Translations under genes and position numbers: made by a program
NCBI GenBank assembly: GCA_013400975.1
Contig: WBMZ01008618.1
Span: 496,001 to 560,000, forward strand
Origin: Atrichornis clamosus
Lineage: Eukaryota > Chordata > Aves > Passeriformes > Menuridae
Reading direction: 5' to 3'
DNA: 64,000 nucleotides
Notes under the pieces: generated by a model
Told to the model about the DNA's origin: nothing
Seen by the model: the letters and a program-made list of their open reading frames with translations, nothing else
Database searches by the model: none
Shown here: positions 47,630-62,400 of the stretch, in pieces
How the letters are laid out: every line of letters begins with the position of its first letter
How positions within the stretch are numbered: the first letter of the stretch is position 1

Positions 47630-50600
47630 GAGGGCATCAAAAAGCTTTAAAAAATTAATCAAATGCATATTCTGCTTCATTACAACAACAATATGTCAAG
47701 GCATCCATTCAGTTCCCAGTAAAGCCTCAGAATTAGGACATCCATAACACTGTAGTGATGAAAAACCTGACGTTTCCCCCAGCCCAGAAGAAGCCTTATT
47801 CAATAAGATGGAGTGACTGACTTTAGTAAGGAAATCTACAGAGGCTGTTTAGATTAAGAGTGAGCATCTCATAATAGGAAAACATGAAGGAGAACTCTTT
47901 AGTGGATTTTACATGTAGAATTGTATTTAAATATATTTTAGAGGACTGCTTTGGTACGATACGGGAAATAGTACATCATAGAGTTTGCCAGTTTGGGAAA
48001 AAAACATAGCCCTGAACAATAAAGATGATTAGGAACCAATGTAAAAGCAATAAAGTTACAATGAAAACTTAAAAGTTGCTTCAGACTATTAAACACACAC
48101 ATAATGCCTTTTTTTAATATTGCTCTGCCACATCTTAGCATTAATAAAGAAGCCATTAAGATAAGACATATTATCTAAATAATTTGATCTTGATAAGGCA
48201 GCTCAGTACATGTTTACACTAATGCAGAAGACCAGATTTATGCAATAAATCAGAGAATTAGTGGTTCCACTAGAACCAAGAGCAATCACTGCATATCTTT
48301 GACATGGATCTTGCCATACTATGATAAGTGCACTCTTTGAAGACCACATTGCAGCTTTTATACCGTGGGCTTTTTATTCTACCTGATCTTCTCACCCCAC
48401 TGAAACAACTTTAAATATTTTTCACGTCAGTGAGACATGCAATAGTTCCAAGAAATGAACAACAAATATTACTTTTTAAAGCCGATACATCTAATTTAAG
48501 CATAGATATGGCTGATAGTCTAAATTGTGCTAGATAGCACAGCAAAGTACAAAGTACTGCTACACAAAGTACAGTGACTCCACAAGACAGAGGGCCACAG
48601 CAGGGAAATACGAGATTCAGAACTGCTCACTTTTCATTTAAACAAGTCTTTCGTATATTTGATATTCCCTTTAAATGCCTTTAGGGTATGTCAAGTAGGT
48701 CAACTAAAAGCTCAGTTCCTCATCGTGAGTGGTATTTTACTGCAGGATTTGTCCTTTTCTGCTGGCTCCTGGCCTCGGGGGCAGCCTCGGGCAATAGCAG
48801 GTGCCTAAGTGGAACCACGGTGAGAACAGCTGAGGGAGAGTTTGTGGCTCAGAAACACACCTCTGATCCAAGTCTCATTTGGTGGGAATTTACTCCAGAT
48901 CTAAACTTACATTTGTAACAGGAATCACGACCACTTCCTTAGAACCACATCAGGCTTTTGATTTTGCAAGTCCCAAAAGCAAAAACCACTGACCAAAATG
49001 GAAATGCAGAAGTCCCAATGTAGAAGGACTTCACCTACAACTGCTGAGATGCTCTGAGGTCCTGTAACGAAATACTGCTGCAACCCAATTCAGCCAAGAA
49101 CTACGTCTTTATTGCTCCAGATATCCTTTTTCTAAACATAAGACAAAACTGTTCATAATTACATGAGGCTATTGATGCACCTACGCCAACTCTAAATGTA
49201 CAATGCCACTGAAATAAACAGCCATGCCTGAAGCTGACAGCAGAGATCAAACAACATTTGGGATGCAACACTCAAAGAGTGGGGTTTTGGCCTAAACATT
49301 GCAGTGATGGCATTTGTCACAGCAACTAATATGTTCATGCAAAGCTGCTCAGCAGCTGCAAGTCTTGTCCAAATGACCTGCATCACCAGAAAAGTGCACT
49401 GAATTCAATTTACCAAAATAACCCTGCTGGAATTGCAACGTGCCACTGCAACACCTCATTTCAAACAGAGAAAGTGAGCTCATGACCCAGCCTCTCCACC
49501 TGAGAATAAAAAACAACTTGTGAGAAAATGCTTCAGCATTGGGTCTTAATTAAGGCTGCAGCACCATCATAATCAAAAACTAATGTGATCATTATGAAGC
49601 TATATTCTAGCTCATGATTCAGGACCTATAATGAGGGAATAATTAATTACTAAATATTAGTTATGACAAATTTACTTTCTTGAAATTTATTGGATGCCAT
49701 ATTCCAAGCAATAAGTTTTACTGGAAACAAGACTTTACTTGGTAGAAGGTACCACAGATTGTGCTGGTAATTAAGGTTCTGTACAAACCATAAGCACTAT
49801 TGACACTGTTGTCTATGGTACTTGAATATTAATATTTGGTGATTCTCCCTGGGATTTCTCTTGCCTAATTTTGAAGGCAAATCGGTTTGACCAACAGGGT
49901 AAACCACTGGTTTGGAACTGTGAAAAGGCCGATTTTTATGGCAGTGTTGAAGTACCTTGCTGCTTAGCAAGTTTCACTTCATCCTCTTCTGTTTTCTCCA
50001 GAATTAAGTTATCTCAAGGAAGGTTCTGTTGGACCGTCTGCTGGAGAAGCTGGTAGCAGATCCTTTTTCTCCAACTACCCATCAGTGTAGATGTTCAAGA
50101 GCTCTACATGTGCTCTGTAACTCTGAACTAAGTTTATGCTGAGCAGCACAGAATAAGACAAGCTTGTAGTAGCTCGTGGCAGACCAACTGTGCCTTCATT
50201 CTGTAACCAGTGAAGCACCAGCTGGAGGAAAGCAGTGCGAGATCAATTACCAGAGTATCACAGGGGACAGTGAATATGTTTGGATAATCAAGTTTCAGGT
50301 AATTAAGGTAATTTTGAATGTAATTTATAGATAATGAGGAACATGAATAACAGGGAGTTTTGGAAAACTGAATTTGGATAATTCAGACTATCTTACACTA
50401 AGTGTATCCCTCGAAGAATATTGTAATGTACGCTGGGATTTTCAATGTTTTTAAATGGACTAAACCACCTGATTCCCATTAATTTCTCAGAATTACTTTT
50501 CTACCTGGTTCTGTTAGGGCATTCAGAAAACCACTCCAATTAAAGTCAATGGAGAGCTCTGTTTGTTTTAAACTGGAAGCACTCATGGCATATTTTACAT

Positions 50601-51113
50601 AGTTAGTTACTGAAATTGCTTCTAAAGTAACAGGATAGGCTATGCTGTTCCAGGGAACTATTCCATGAGAGTAGGATGAGCCTCAATTACTACATCCCTT
50701 GCAGGAATGGCTTAGCCCTCTGTAGGAACATCTTTAGGAACAGTCCAAACAAGAGGAGAGTCTCCTGTCTCGCTTGTCAAAGAGCCGTTCAGCACACTTG
50801 CATGACAGAGAGGCAAATCATAACATCTCTGCCCTGCAACATCATATCTTTGATACTCCACCTAAAAATAAATATCCCAGTGTATTTTTATCAGTTCCTT
50901 TGAATTCTTAAAATTGCAAAGTCCATAATAATGGATGTGTAGCTGTCCTGCATTTGCCAATACACTGCTAAAGTGGATGTAGTAGAGAGATGACTTTACA
51001 AATAAGGAAGTTGATTACTGGTTTTGTAGATGTTATTACTTTGCAGGACTACTGAAAACAGCCCTGTTAACATCCCAAGGAGTCCTGCAGCATTCACCAG
51101 TGAAGCCCAGGGG

Positions 51114-51138
51114 CACACACACACCCCTCCCCCCCTCC
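51114..51138. repeat. Short (CA)n plus homopyrimidine C-rich run
   Basis: About five CA units run into a C-rich polypyrimidine stretch, CCCCTCCCCCCCTCC. The run is strand-asymmetric and could be polymorphic. Confidence 0.85.
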
Positions 51139-53038
51139 TGTGTCGGGAGACAGGCTGTGATCCTTACAAATATTAATAGTTGGATGACAAGGATACTGAA
51201 AGGGTAACCAAGAGAAATATAAAAATATACATCGGGGGTGATAGAGGTATTTCAAAATGAAAAGGACTAGAGCAATAGGCTCTTCTGCAGTTTATGTATC
51301 TGGGGATTAAAACAAGTGCAGCAAAGCAGGGAATCAGCCTTCACTCAGCTTCAGTGGAGTGAAAGGTGGGGTGGAAATATCAAAGATCCTGTGTAGCATT
51401 TAACAGAGACTAAGAGGCAGTCCAACATGAAAAGAAATTATTTTAAGCCACTATTCTTTAGCTACTTAATTTTGACAACTTATTTCATAGCTGCTTTAAC
51501 ACAAAAAGCTTGGTGCTGATGAGAAGGTTCACAGAAAGTGCACGTGTCAGGACAAAATGCTCCCAAAGGTGCATTCTTCCTCACCTGCCAGGGGAGTCAG
51601 TTTTGAGTAAGTCATACTTAAGGGCTGAGAAAATGTAAAACAGATGTAGAGTACATCTTCAACATGAAGCTATCCGTATAAAGTACTCCTTTTAATACAA
51701 AATAAAACTCAAGCAGAGATGGTAAAACATAGCTTACAAAGCACTGGAGACAGTGAAAGCTATAAAGGAGGAGAGAATCAGAAAGTAGGTCTCCTGCCTG
51801 TTTTTCACTTGCATAATAAGCTGCCTTGGATAAGGACAACAGGGCCCTCTGTCATGATTGCCTCTGTAGATGCTGTTCTAATACAATTATTGTCATTAAT
51901 GCTCATTGTTCCCAGCTCTGCTGAATCGCTACGCTATGCACGGTACATAAATTCATACTCCCATCCAGGACTCCTGCAATATTCAAGAACATGGGAATGA
52001 AGAAGACAAACTAGCAGCTTAACTCTGAATAACCTTATTTTGTGTGAGTGTCATCTGAAACCATTACTTTAATGTGATTATCTGTTTTTATTATTTCCTT
52101 TCTGTGGACTTGGAATAAAGACACAACTGAGACTCTCTTAGACATGGTCATTGGCATCAATACAGTCTTTCTACTGTCAGCAGCAGAGATCTGATCTGTA
52201 AATCAAGTTAGACTGTAAAGGCTACTGAAAAGCAAGCACTCTTTATCATCCTATTACATACTCAAGCTACCGCTTCCTCTGGTTCACTGAGAAAACCAGA
52301 CTGTTTTAGTTCCTTTACATAACCAGAGGAGTTCTTAATGCACAGATTATTGACTTAGTCGAGTTTTATCATGTCCCAGTGTACCAGGGGATTTTTAATC
52401 CAGGACTTCTTTACATGATCTATTTTCATGGTTCTTTTTATTGTCACAGTCTGTCATTATAATGATTTGCAAATCCAGAACCAGCGTATGCTTAGCTCCT
52501 TAACAGGTGCTCAAGGAGGAGAGGGGGAGAAGGCAACTCCCCCTCTCATCTGCCCTCTCACACTCCACAAGGGCCAAACCCCAACACATGCAGCACAAGA
52601 GAATCCCTGCAGGGCTAAGTGCAGCAGGAGCTGTGTTGGCTTTCTGCCCACAGGAACATTTCCACATCAGCCCCTCACCTCCATGAAATCAGCTGGATAG
52701 AGCTCCCACCTCACCCTCAGTCTCAGAGATTTCCCTTGCCACTGTTGGAAGCAGTGGGGCAATCTGCAAGATCCCTGGGCACTCCAAGTTAATCACAGGC
52801 CTAAAAGTCTCACTGGAGCAAGGTCTGAGTAGCTGTTAGAACTTCACAGCATGTCTACATATCCCCAAAGATTTGGGCTGTGATCTTTGGTTTGGAACTC
52901 TCTGTGTTGCCGTAATACAAGCTGATAACAACAATATGTCATTGCACTTATTGCCAGCAGACAGCTCCCTGGAGGGAAGAAAAAAATGGTTTAAATCTGA
53001 CATGCTATCAGTGTTAAAAGAGAAAGTAAATACATGCC

Positions 53039-53060
53039 AAAAAAACAAAAACAAAAACAA
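53039..53060. repeat. (AAAAAC)n simple repeat
   Basis: Three units of A5C follow an initial A run. Low-complexity intronic sequence. Confidence 0.85.
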
Positions 53061-56000
53061 TCCTGCAAAGAAAGATGTGAATATTCCTACTGCACCCTGG
53101 ATGTGAGGGAGAAAATTGATGTTGAATTTGGTATCTGCAAATGAATTTCCACATCTCTGTGTTTCTTCCTTAAATTACAAGCACACAGCCTATCTTGGGG
53201 GTTTATGATCACCATCAAAGCCATCTTGCTGAGAAATGTGAATTTCTTTCTCTTTCTGAAGGTCACAAAGTAGATATCCCATATCTAGGGGCTGAAAGAG
53301 CAGGAACATTTGGTATTGCTCCAAATGAAAGCATCTCCTCTGTCATTTGTTCAGCTTCCTCTTGCTAAGCTGCTGCATGTGAATCACTCAGCGACCTCCC
53401 AACATGTCAGTGATGGCTGTGTGCAGTTGGAGAGCTCAGTCTTGCAAAAGGGATGTGCAGACTGTTGCTCTGGAAATTAAACACATGTTCTCTACAGAGT
53501 CCCCTTGAATGTGCCTGTCTGCATTTCACATGCAGCCCCGTGCTGGTACTTACCACTGGTGTGAAAAACACTTGAGAACCATTTTTCCCTGGGCTTTACA
53601 TTACTATCTTAGGATTCTTATCAGGCCAGTCAGAAACTGGTGGCACAGTCATTCCTGGCTGCACGTCACTGATACAGAATGGAAGACACAAGAGATGCCT
53701 AAGCATAAGCAAGCAAACAGCAGTATAACTAAAAAAGGCAGAAAACACTGCTTTTTTTGGGTTATTTACAGGAACTTCAAAGTTCTCCTCAGTTATAAAT
53801 CATTCTGAGCTACCAGTCTGCCTAAGGATGGCTGTGCTTTTGAAGGTGAAAGCTTGAAGATCAGACCTTGGGTGATAAAAAGAATGTTGGTTCCGCTACA
53901 GACAAATTCGATTGCAGGGGAGATAAAATGGTGTCCAAGAATAGGATAAATTAGGCTGAGATGTTTTTGCCATGCAACCAGTCATCAAGAGATAAAAGTG
54001 CTTTGATAGGGTAGATTTCCAGTAGGAGAGAATTAAACTCTCAAACCATATTTCCCATCAGAAAGAGTAAATAAAATTTCCATTTAACTACCACTTTCTT
54101 AGGACAGTTGATTAAAATGGAAAGTTAATGAGTAAAACCCCCAACCTTTTAAAATGAACTAGAAAAAGAAAGGTTAAACCAATAGTGAACAATTTAAAAA
54201 ACCCCTTGCAGCCATGATGCCAAGTCCAATTATATTTGTACTACTAATTTATATGTGCAAGATAAGCAAAGTTATGAATGGAGATGAGAAGCAAAAGAAT
54301 TGTAAGAGGCAAGGGAAATTGTTCTATAGCAAAACATGCTTAGAATGTCCTCAAAAGAGGAACCAAAAAGCAATTTAATGTTGTTTCAGTATCTTCTGTT
54401 CCAGAAGCAGCTCATCAGACTGTGTGTGAAAAAAGAGGACTGGCTCATAAAACTTTCAGACAAACTATGTTTAGAAGGCATTGAAAAAAACAACAACGAC
54501 AAAGAATCAGCCTTTTCCTGGAAGAAAGTGATTTGTATGCAAATATACCCCAACATTTGTCACCAAAACGAAAGGATTTTGAAGTGAGAGATGGTTTTTT
54601 TGAATATAGTTTATCAGTGCTTTGATGAGATGAGATGCCAGCTGCGAGGTTGCTGCTGTCTCCTTTAATAGCAATTAGGAGGCTGGGAAATGGAGCAGTA
54701 GCTTGTGCTCACAGGCAGACCTGACACCACACATGTAGCACAACTCTGACACCTAAACCTCCAGTGGCAGCAGCCAAGACATCAGGAGGCCTACATTTGG
54801 AAGTAAAGCACTACACTTACTGGCAACCTCTATGACCTGAGGTGCTACCAAATGCATGGAACACTCAGTATAACTTATAATAATTTAATGTTTTCCAATG
54901 GGAGGAGGAATGGGGAATCAATGGATGAATAAACCAAAAGGCAAACTCTGCTACTGAGGAAGAATGGTCTAACTCGTGTTGTTTTACACGCTTTCATTTT
55001 CTTTCGGTGTGTTCAGAAGAGTGTGTTTGCCCTTGGGCATCTTGGAGAGTTTCACCTGGCCCTTCCAGCCAGGAAGGATTGAGCAGGAAAGAAGCACCAC
55101 GAATAAGATTTGGTAGCTGTGCCTCCCTCCTCAAGCCCCAGGGAGGGGACAAGCCTTCCAGCACACTGTAAAGGTCGACAGGAGCACACAGAGCTCGAAG
55201 ACATGGGGGCCACTTAGAGGACGCCTTGAGAGCAATTTTGTCTTACAGATTTGAGATTTGGAAACATTTAATGGCAAATTACACTTCTGCATTTTTATCC
55301 GCACTTACAGAAATCCTAAAATAATGAAATCTTGCATGGAGGAGCTTCCTCCTCCCCCAGCAATTTTGACCTCAACAAGTACTGGAAAATTCAAAAGCCT
55401 TGCTCAGACTTAGAAAACTATCCACACCTCCAGATGCTATCGCCATTGCTCTGCAATAGTCAATTGCTAATTGATTTCCTTTAAACTTGTGCAAGCTATA
55501 GATATATAGATGTGTACGTGCATGGAAACTCAGAGTGTGTTTCCTTATTCACAACTCTGATATCAAAACATCTCCAATCTCCCCAAGTGTGCTCTAGGAT
55601 AACCTACAGGACAAAAGGAAATCAGTTTTCACAAAGCAGGAGAGATTGTTAGAGCAACAAATATCTTAAAATACAATTTTAAAAATTATTTTCTTGATTT
55701 ATCTGACATAGCCACATAACAATTGTGTTTTAGAGGATGACATTTCTGAGACTGCCACTGATCTATCAAAAATCCCCCAAAACTTACCAACAACTAAAAC
55801 TCTCTCTTGGAAGTTTAGTTTATGTGCTTATGTGCCTCCACATACACACCTGCTTCCTCTGTTTGCATGCTATGAAGATTTTCCAGAAATAAAAGTCCTA
55901 ATAGGTGAAGGCTAAAGTCATTAAACTTAATTTTGAATACATCAGAGAACAAAATGTTCCCACACTGGCAAGTCCAATGCAACAGAACACATCTGCACAC

Positions 56001-56159
56001 AATGGCAAGCAAAACATTGTGGAAGCTGATGTCAAGAAAATTTTTTACCTTGATTCAGATTCCTCAAGGAGTAGGATTTCAACATGTTTTTCTGAAATAT
56101 GGCTTAACACTGATGGACAAGAGGCTGGGCTGAACAGCTGGGACATTTGCAGCCCTCTT

Positions 56160-56460
56160 CCCCCATAACACCTGTGTAGATGGAAGCACATTGGGATCGC
56201 TCCCCCTGCCTTGGGCACACTCAAGGAGAGCACCAGGCACGGCTGGAGGTGCTGCTGGCACACGGGGGTCAAGCCCAGGGAGCAGAGCCAAGGGCAGGAG
56301 GAGGCAGCAGGGCAGGACACAGCCCTCACCTCGCCTTGTGCATCCTCCCGGGGCTCAGGGAGCTCACAGTAAAACCCTGCCTTCAGCAGAACGCAACTGC
56401 AATACCTAACACGCTACAGTACGTCGTTTTCACTGCAAAAATAGCTGCGTGCACAGCACA
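56160..56460. other. GC-richer block in intron 5
   Basis: About 300 bp with overlapping frames on both strands (70-103 codons), no recognisable product, and moderate CpG content. Confidence 0.4.
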
Positions 56461-59400
56461 AGCTCCTCCAGAGCTGACAAACAAGATTTGAAATCCCGTT
56501 CCTCTGGCATGGGACACACAAATCCTCTGCAGCAGCTATAGGAGATCTTGACTGACAGCAGGAGCAGCACACTGATATTGTTTGTTATGCACTCAAAACC
56601 ACAAAGAGCAGAAACGGTTTGGGGACTTCAGCTTCACAAAATAGTTTTACTGTTCAGTAATGCTAACCCTTGAGATACAAAAAAAAGAAGGCAAAAAAGT
56701 TTTCCAAGATAACAACTTTTTTAGCTAATGTTTTAAAGCCTCCCAAAAAAGTAAAGAAAGGAGTCTAGGATCCATACATCCTGCTGCATATAATCCCCAA
56801 ACAGGCTCTGTGCAATAAGGAATATATTATTACTTAATATTTTTGCCTTACATAATTCAGTACAGCACTGGATGTTGCTAAACCTTTTAACCCCTGGGTT
56901 TTTTTTTTCCACTTTCAATTTCCACAAAAACTGGTGACTTTTCTCTAAGGAAGTAAGATATACAAGTTAATAACTTGAGTAGCATTTCATCCTCACATGA
57001 TAAAAATTCACAAAAAAAGCTTTAAAAAACAAACCAGGAGAAATCCCAAACACTGCTAGTGCTAGAGCTTCAACTGAGAGCAACAGAGATGGTCTCACTT
57101 GGAGCACAGCCCTTCACTCAAAAGAAAAATCAAGGATATCTATTGCGTCTTGTACAAATGCACCTTGGAAGCCACAAAAAAAAAGTAATTGTAACACCAT
57201 GTCAGGCAATGTAAATATGCAGGTAGGTGTCCAATTACTTCAGCTTTAAAGATCAGAGTAGTCTCTCTCTTTATAAGCAGACAGGGTGCACACAGGTTTT
57301 GATACACACTCTTGATGTAAATACCTTTGAAATCTGGCACTGCTGGGGACTGTTGTTGTTCAACTAAAGTGTATGTATGCAAAAGCTGGATCATTTTCAT
57401 CATGCTGTGTGGTGTATAGCTGTGCTTTTCAGACTAAACATCTATACTGCTGAAGAAAATGCCCTTTTTTCTTTTGAAGTAGCAGAGTACAAACCTCAAA
57501 GGTTCATTTCTTTGTGAAGACTAAGGCCCTAATGAGCATAAGCAACACTGCTACAGTAGCTCCAGAGTTACGTGTGAATATATCCAAGCAGATTTTTGTC
57601 AATACAGCTCACAGCACATTGCAGAGAATAAAGTTAGTATAAACTATTTATTCATATGTTACTTCATATTGAAAGATATATTGGTGACCTTATCCAGCAT
57701 GACTGTTATAATAGTAATAAAACTGAATCCTGGAAGATTGCACTTGTGGTCAAAGCAGTAAAATATGACCTTATGCTATTCAACATTGACATTTATTATA
57801 TTAATTCAAACACCAAAACTGCATTAAAATGATGTTAAGGGTCTGGCTTTCAAGCACAACAGCTAAGAAATTTGATCTGCAAGTAAGACTTCTTCAACTC
57901 ATCATTTTGCTTTTCACCATTTCAACACATATGGCACATAATCTACCAAATCTGGTAGTTTAGGCTCTTTAAGTAAAAATCTGTTTGTATCTCAGCCACA
58001 GGGATCATGGCAGAGGTGACACAATGTAGTGAATCTGCATTGTTCATACACAGCAGCCTCAATTTAAAAACAAAAATAAAAGAAATCCCCAGAACAAGGA
58101 GTTCATCTTTGCTCTTCCAGTGGAAATACAAAGGGTTAAATGCAGAACACCGACCACCTGGCTGCAGTAAGAATGAAATATTTCACAGTCATTTTTAATA
58201 TCACAGCAGCATGGCCATTTCAAACACAGGAAAAAAAATCTAGTCTCAGGTCATCAAGGCAGATCGAGATTCTGCAGCCCCACATACTCCAAACTCCTAC
58301 TGATTTCACTAAAAATACAGGACATAGAGAGCAGCATATCAGAGCAGGGATGTGCACTGCAGATCTCAGAACAGAATGAGGTCTAGAGCTATTCTGGGAT
58401 ATAGCAAAAGTTGAATAGTAGAGCTATCTAGCATTCTTTTTTATTTTTCTGCTGCAGTTAGTGTTGATTCACAAGAAAATATTTTTCAGAGTTACAAAAC
58501 AATTACTAGTTAAAAAAGAAAAAAAGAACAACTAAAAGATTCCAGACTCTAAGTGATCTCAGATCAGTCAACAATATGGGCATTTGAGCATTTATTTGGA
58601 GGTTGGTAACTCTGCACAGAGATCTGTCTCCTGTTATGAGTATCCTGACTGTTCTGTGCCGTGTTACATGCTCACAGAGACTTTTGCTGAGAAATTCAAC
58701 AGCCATTTCAGCAACAACAGATAGAAGCACATCAACCATTTTTACTCAGAACAGAACTCTTACTTTCTGGCCAGTCTAAATTTGCAAATATGCTTAATTC
58801 TGAGAATTAAATGAGAACACTAATGCCTCCCACTGTGTTGGCAAGTTGCAAATTTCCAGACAGAAAGAGAAAAATGTTGGATTTTTACAATCCAAGTTGC
58901 ATAATCTGTCAAGAACAATGATTTACGTCTGGCAAATGCTGATATGCATTTTTAGTAGAGCTAAGCAATATCAGCTCAGAGAAGAGAGCAAAAATCCCCT
59001 GCCTGTGGGCCAGGCACTGCAAAATGAAGCTTAAAAAAAGAAAAAAGAAAGGAAAAGTGGGTTTGCCATCAGGGTGGCAGACAACAACAACTATTTCATT
59101 TCAGTAACCTATAATACAGACTTTTCTTTTTTAGGCTATGACTGACAGAGCTGCAGCTCTCCTATAGTAAGGGTGACATCTCATTTCAGCAGCAGCTTCA
59201 CCCCAAGACATCCTCTGGGTATGCACACCAGGCATACTCTCTTCCCAGAACCTCCAGCTTTGCTGGAGCCTCTCAGTGCCACATTTGTGCAGGAGATCTC
59301 CTGTTCTGCCTTGGCAGAAGCTGTTCCTGTGGTGCTCAGTGTCTACACAGATCCCTTTATTTGGTTTACTTCCTCTCAGGGGTGCAACTGGGTCAGGCTT

Positions 59401-62400
59401 TTTCTTTTTTTAAAACTCCTTTTGGACACATTTCAGCAGGTTTCTCCTAATCCACCCATATTCAAGCCTCCTCTTCACATAACATGCCCTTTTAACGAAG
59501 TGATGCACAGCAGGTCCCAACACCTGGATATAGAAACCTTCTTTCTTTGCTCTTTACCTCTTTTCCTACATTATTTGCATCCAACTATGATCCATTTCCT
59601 CTTATTTAAGAGGACAGAAATGTGAGTAGTAAGGCATGTTATGAACTAGAGTATTTCACAAAAAAATCTGCCAAGCTCTCTGTGGCCAAACTAATTATAA
59701 GTGTACTCTCTCTGGCTTGATGAAGCTAAATGGAGATCTACAAACTGCCTTTGTAAATAGAAAAACATGCAATGAAAAACGTTCATATGGAGAAATATGC
59801 ATCCAGCATTGAGGCTTCAGGAGCAGCAGTTTATAGACCCAGTTACTACTACATGCATTTTAAATTTGAATGCCTCCTCAGTATTCATGAAGTGTACCAC
59901 AGTTCAATAGTTGTTTTCATGAGTTGTGCCTTCATTAGGTGAACAACATTAAACACCTGGGATACTGTTCAAACTAGTCCTAAGGGGCAAATTTTCATGA
60001 CAAATGAGCTGAGATAAATTTTACAACTGAAAAAAAAAAATTCTCAATTTTGCAGTGCTAGATTTACTACTTGTTTCAAAGAAATAAAATGAAGCAACAA
60101 AGACACAAAGTTAATATTAATATTATTTCTACAAAATCCCACAGAAAAGATTTTAGCTTGCTCTGCAAATAAGAACACTTTCAAATACCAGAAGGAGAGT
60201 AAATATTTATTGACACGTGCTTTTGTTTCCCCTTTCAAGTTAATGGGGTTAATTTCCCACTATCTTTGCAACCTTCTGTAGGTTCATTATCAGGATGATT
60301 TCTTATGCCTTTATAGCTACCTGTATCTTACAGATTTTGTTCAAATGTGTTTCTTTTTTTCCTAAGGCCTGTAGCATGCTTGTTTCCATTCTTATTTGGA
60401 TAATGTACCACTGGAGATGTTGTCAAATGTACATTTTTGTCTGCCCTCTCCCTCACTGGGAGCCTTCCTTGTTCAGGCACGTACAATGCCCTGGCTCAGT
60501 CAGCCACAGGTGTTTTCCCACCCGAAAGCTTTGGGAACAAACAGAGACAGCTAATTGCAAGGAAATCCTCTTGCTGTGCAGGCCTACCATGACATCCCTG
60601 CTGCACACGTGGGAATGGTTGATTCCCCTCTGGAAACTGCTGTCAGGACTGAGGAACACTTTGTATGTGGGGTTTGCTTCTCTCCACTCACAGCTGTCCC
60701 CGTCCAGACGGGTGTTACCCTTGACAGCTTACTGAACTGTAAAGGATTTAAAATAACTCAGACTGGAAGTCTGACAGTTCAGGACTTGATATCAGTCTGA
60801 TATCAATGTCATACAGCCTGGCAGAGTCGAGAGAACTGCCCAGCTTTGCTGGGTGCCTGCATGCCAGGCTGTTTCAGCTGTTTCCAGACAAGCCAGGCAG
60901 CACCGCAAGCTCAGCCCCCCACCCTGCAGAGGAGCACTGACGTTGTCACCTGCACCCCCAGCTGGCACTTAGGCCAGAGGCAATAAGGACATGCAGATGC
61001 ATTTACACCTGTGTGTTTGTTCAGACACCAAGGTCAAAGAGAAGACACGGAGAGGAAGAAAGGACAGGGAGAACCATCCTTCTACTCCTATAGCTGCTGG
61101 AATCACACGCAGGAAGATTCAGCCTGTGGTCCTTGCATTTTGTGTCTTCTCCTGAGCACTACAACAGCTGCAAATAGGGAAGAGCAGCTGCATTTTCAGA
61201 TAATTCTATCAACAATTATTATTGCCATAAGCCTTTATTCTAGCTTCTTAAGCCACAATTTCCTCCCCCACCAATGACACCATTGCAATAAGGTAATACT
61301 GTCTAGTTGAGTAATTTGTTTAGATGCACAAACACCCCTAGCACAATAGAAGCTCTCAGAACATTTTCTTCTCTGCCTTTTTTTACTCTCTTTCAGGTTT
61401 ATTTTACCCTAAACAATCCCTCCCTCAGGAGACCTTCCAGCTATCTTCCAAGCAGCCACTGAGCGTTTCATACTTTAATAAAATATAAAAATTAAAGCAA
61501 TGAATATTAGAAATATCCATCTTACTCAATTAGCTGCTCCATAGTGGACTGTAAACCTTTGAATGTGGTTGGCTAATCCCATTAGCTGGTCAAGCAATTT
61601 TCTCTACTGCTACTAGGAGTACAGAGCTCACTAAAAAATACATTTAGAACCATGCTCACCCTTTAGATTGGGTTAAGCTGCCTATAGAAGTCCAAAGTGT
61701 TTCCCTAAGGTTTAAGACCTATATAGTAATCCCCGTATTTTTCACAATTCAGTGGGTATGCACTGCTCCTAAAAATTACTACAGGCTCGGTTTCACTTAA
61801 AGGTTAGGCCCTCCTCCGAAGTACCAATTATTGTGGAATTACAGGCCAAGGGAACAAGGACATTCTTTAAAGATTACTAAAATGATCTTCTTCCTCATAG
61901 TGTGAAAGAATTTCTCCAAATTTGGTCCATTAGCAAATTCTAGGAAGGCTTAAACAGGAGCAGTCTGGCTCTGGATTGCATTTCAATGAGTCCTGGCCCT
62001 TGCTGTGCAGGAGGCTGCAAACTGTGACTCAGGTCTCCTCTCTGCTGGTGCCCATTTAAGAGGATCTGTGGTTTATTGCTGTCAGTTCATGATTCAAGGC
62101 CTCCTTGAGAGAACAAAGGAGATGAGGGAGGACAGTCAGTCTGCCTCCTGCATTCAAACCTCTCACCCCATCACCGGGGAAGCTCTGAGGACATCTCCCC
62201 CTTCCCTTCCCACCACTGAAGACCACTTCCCTGCCAAAGTAGGTTCAAAGCACAGGCTGGCTCCAGGGGATCCTTGGACCTGAATCCATTTTTTCTCTTG
62301 GTTTTAGGGTAGACAAGGTGGTTCACTATCAACATCAGTTACCAACCCCTTCAGGCCCCAAAACTAGAGGCAGGGTGCGAGGTTCTGCATGCATGAAGTG

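Noticed and set aside
59173..59625. 150-codon plus-strand frame
   Set aside because: No recognisable product, no convincing splice borders, and the composition looks like ordinary intron.
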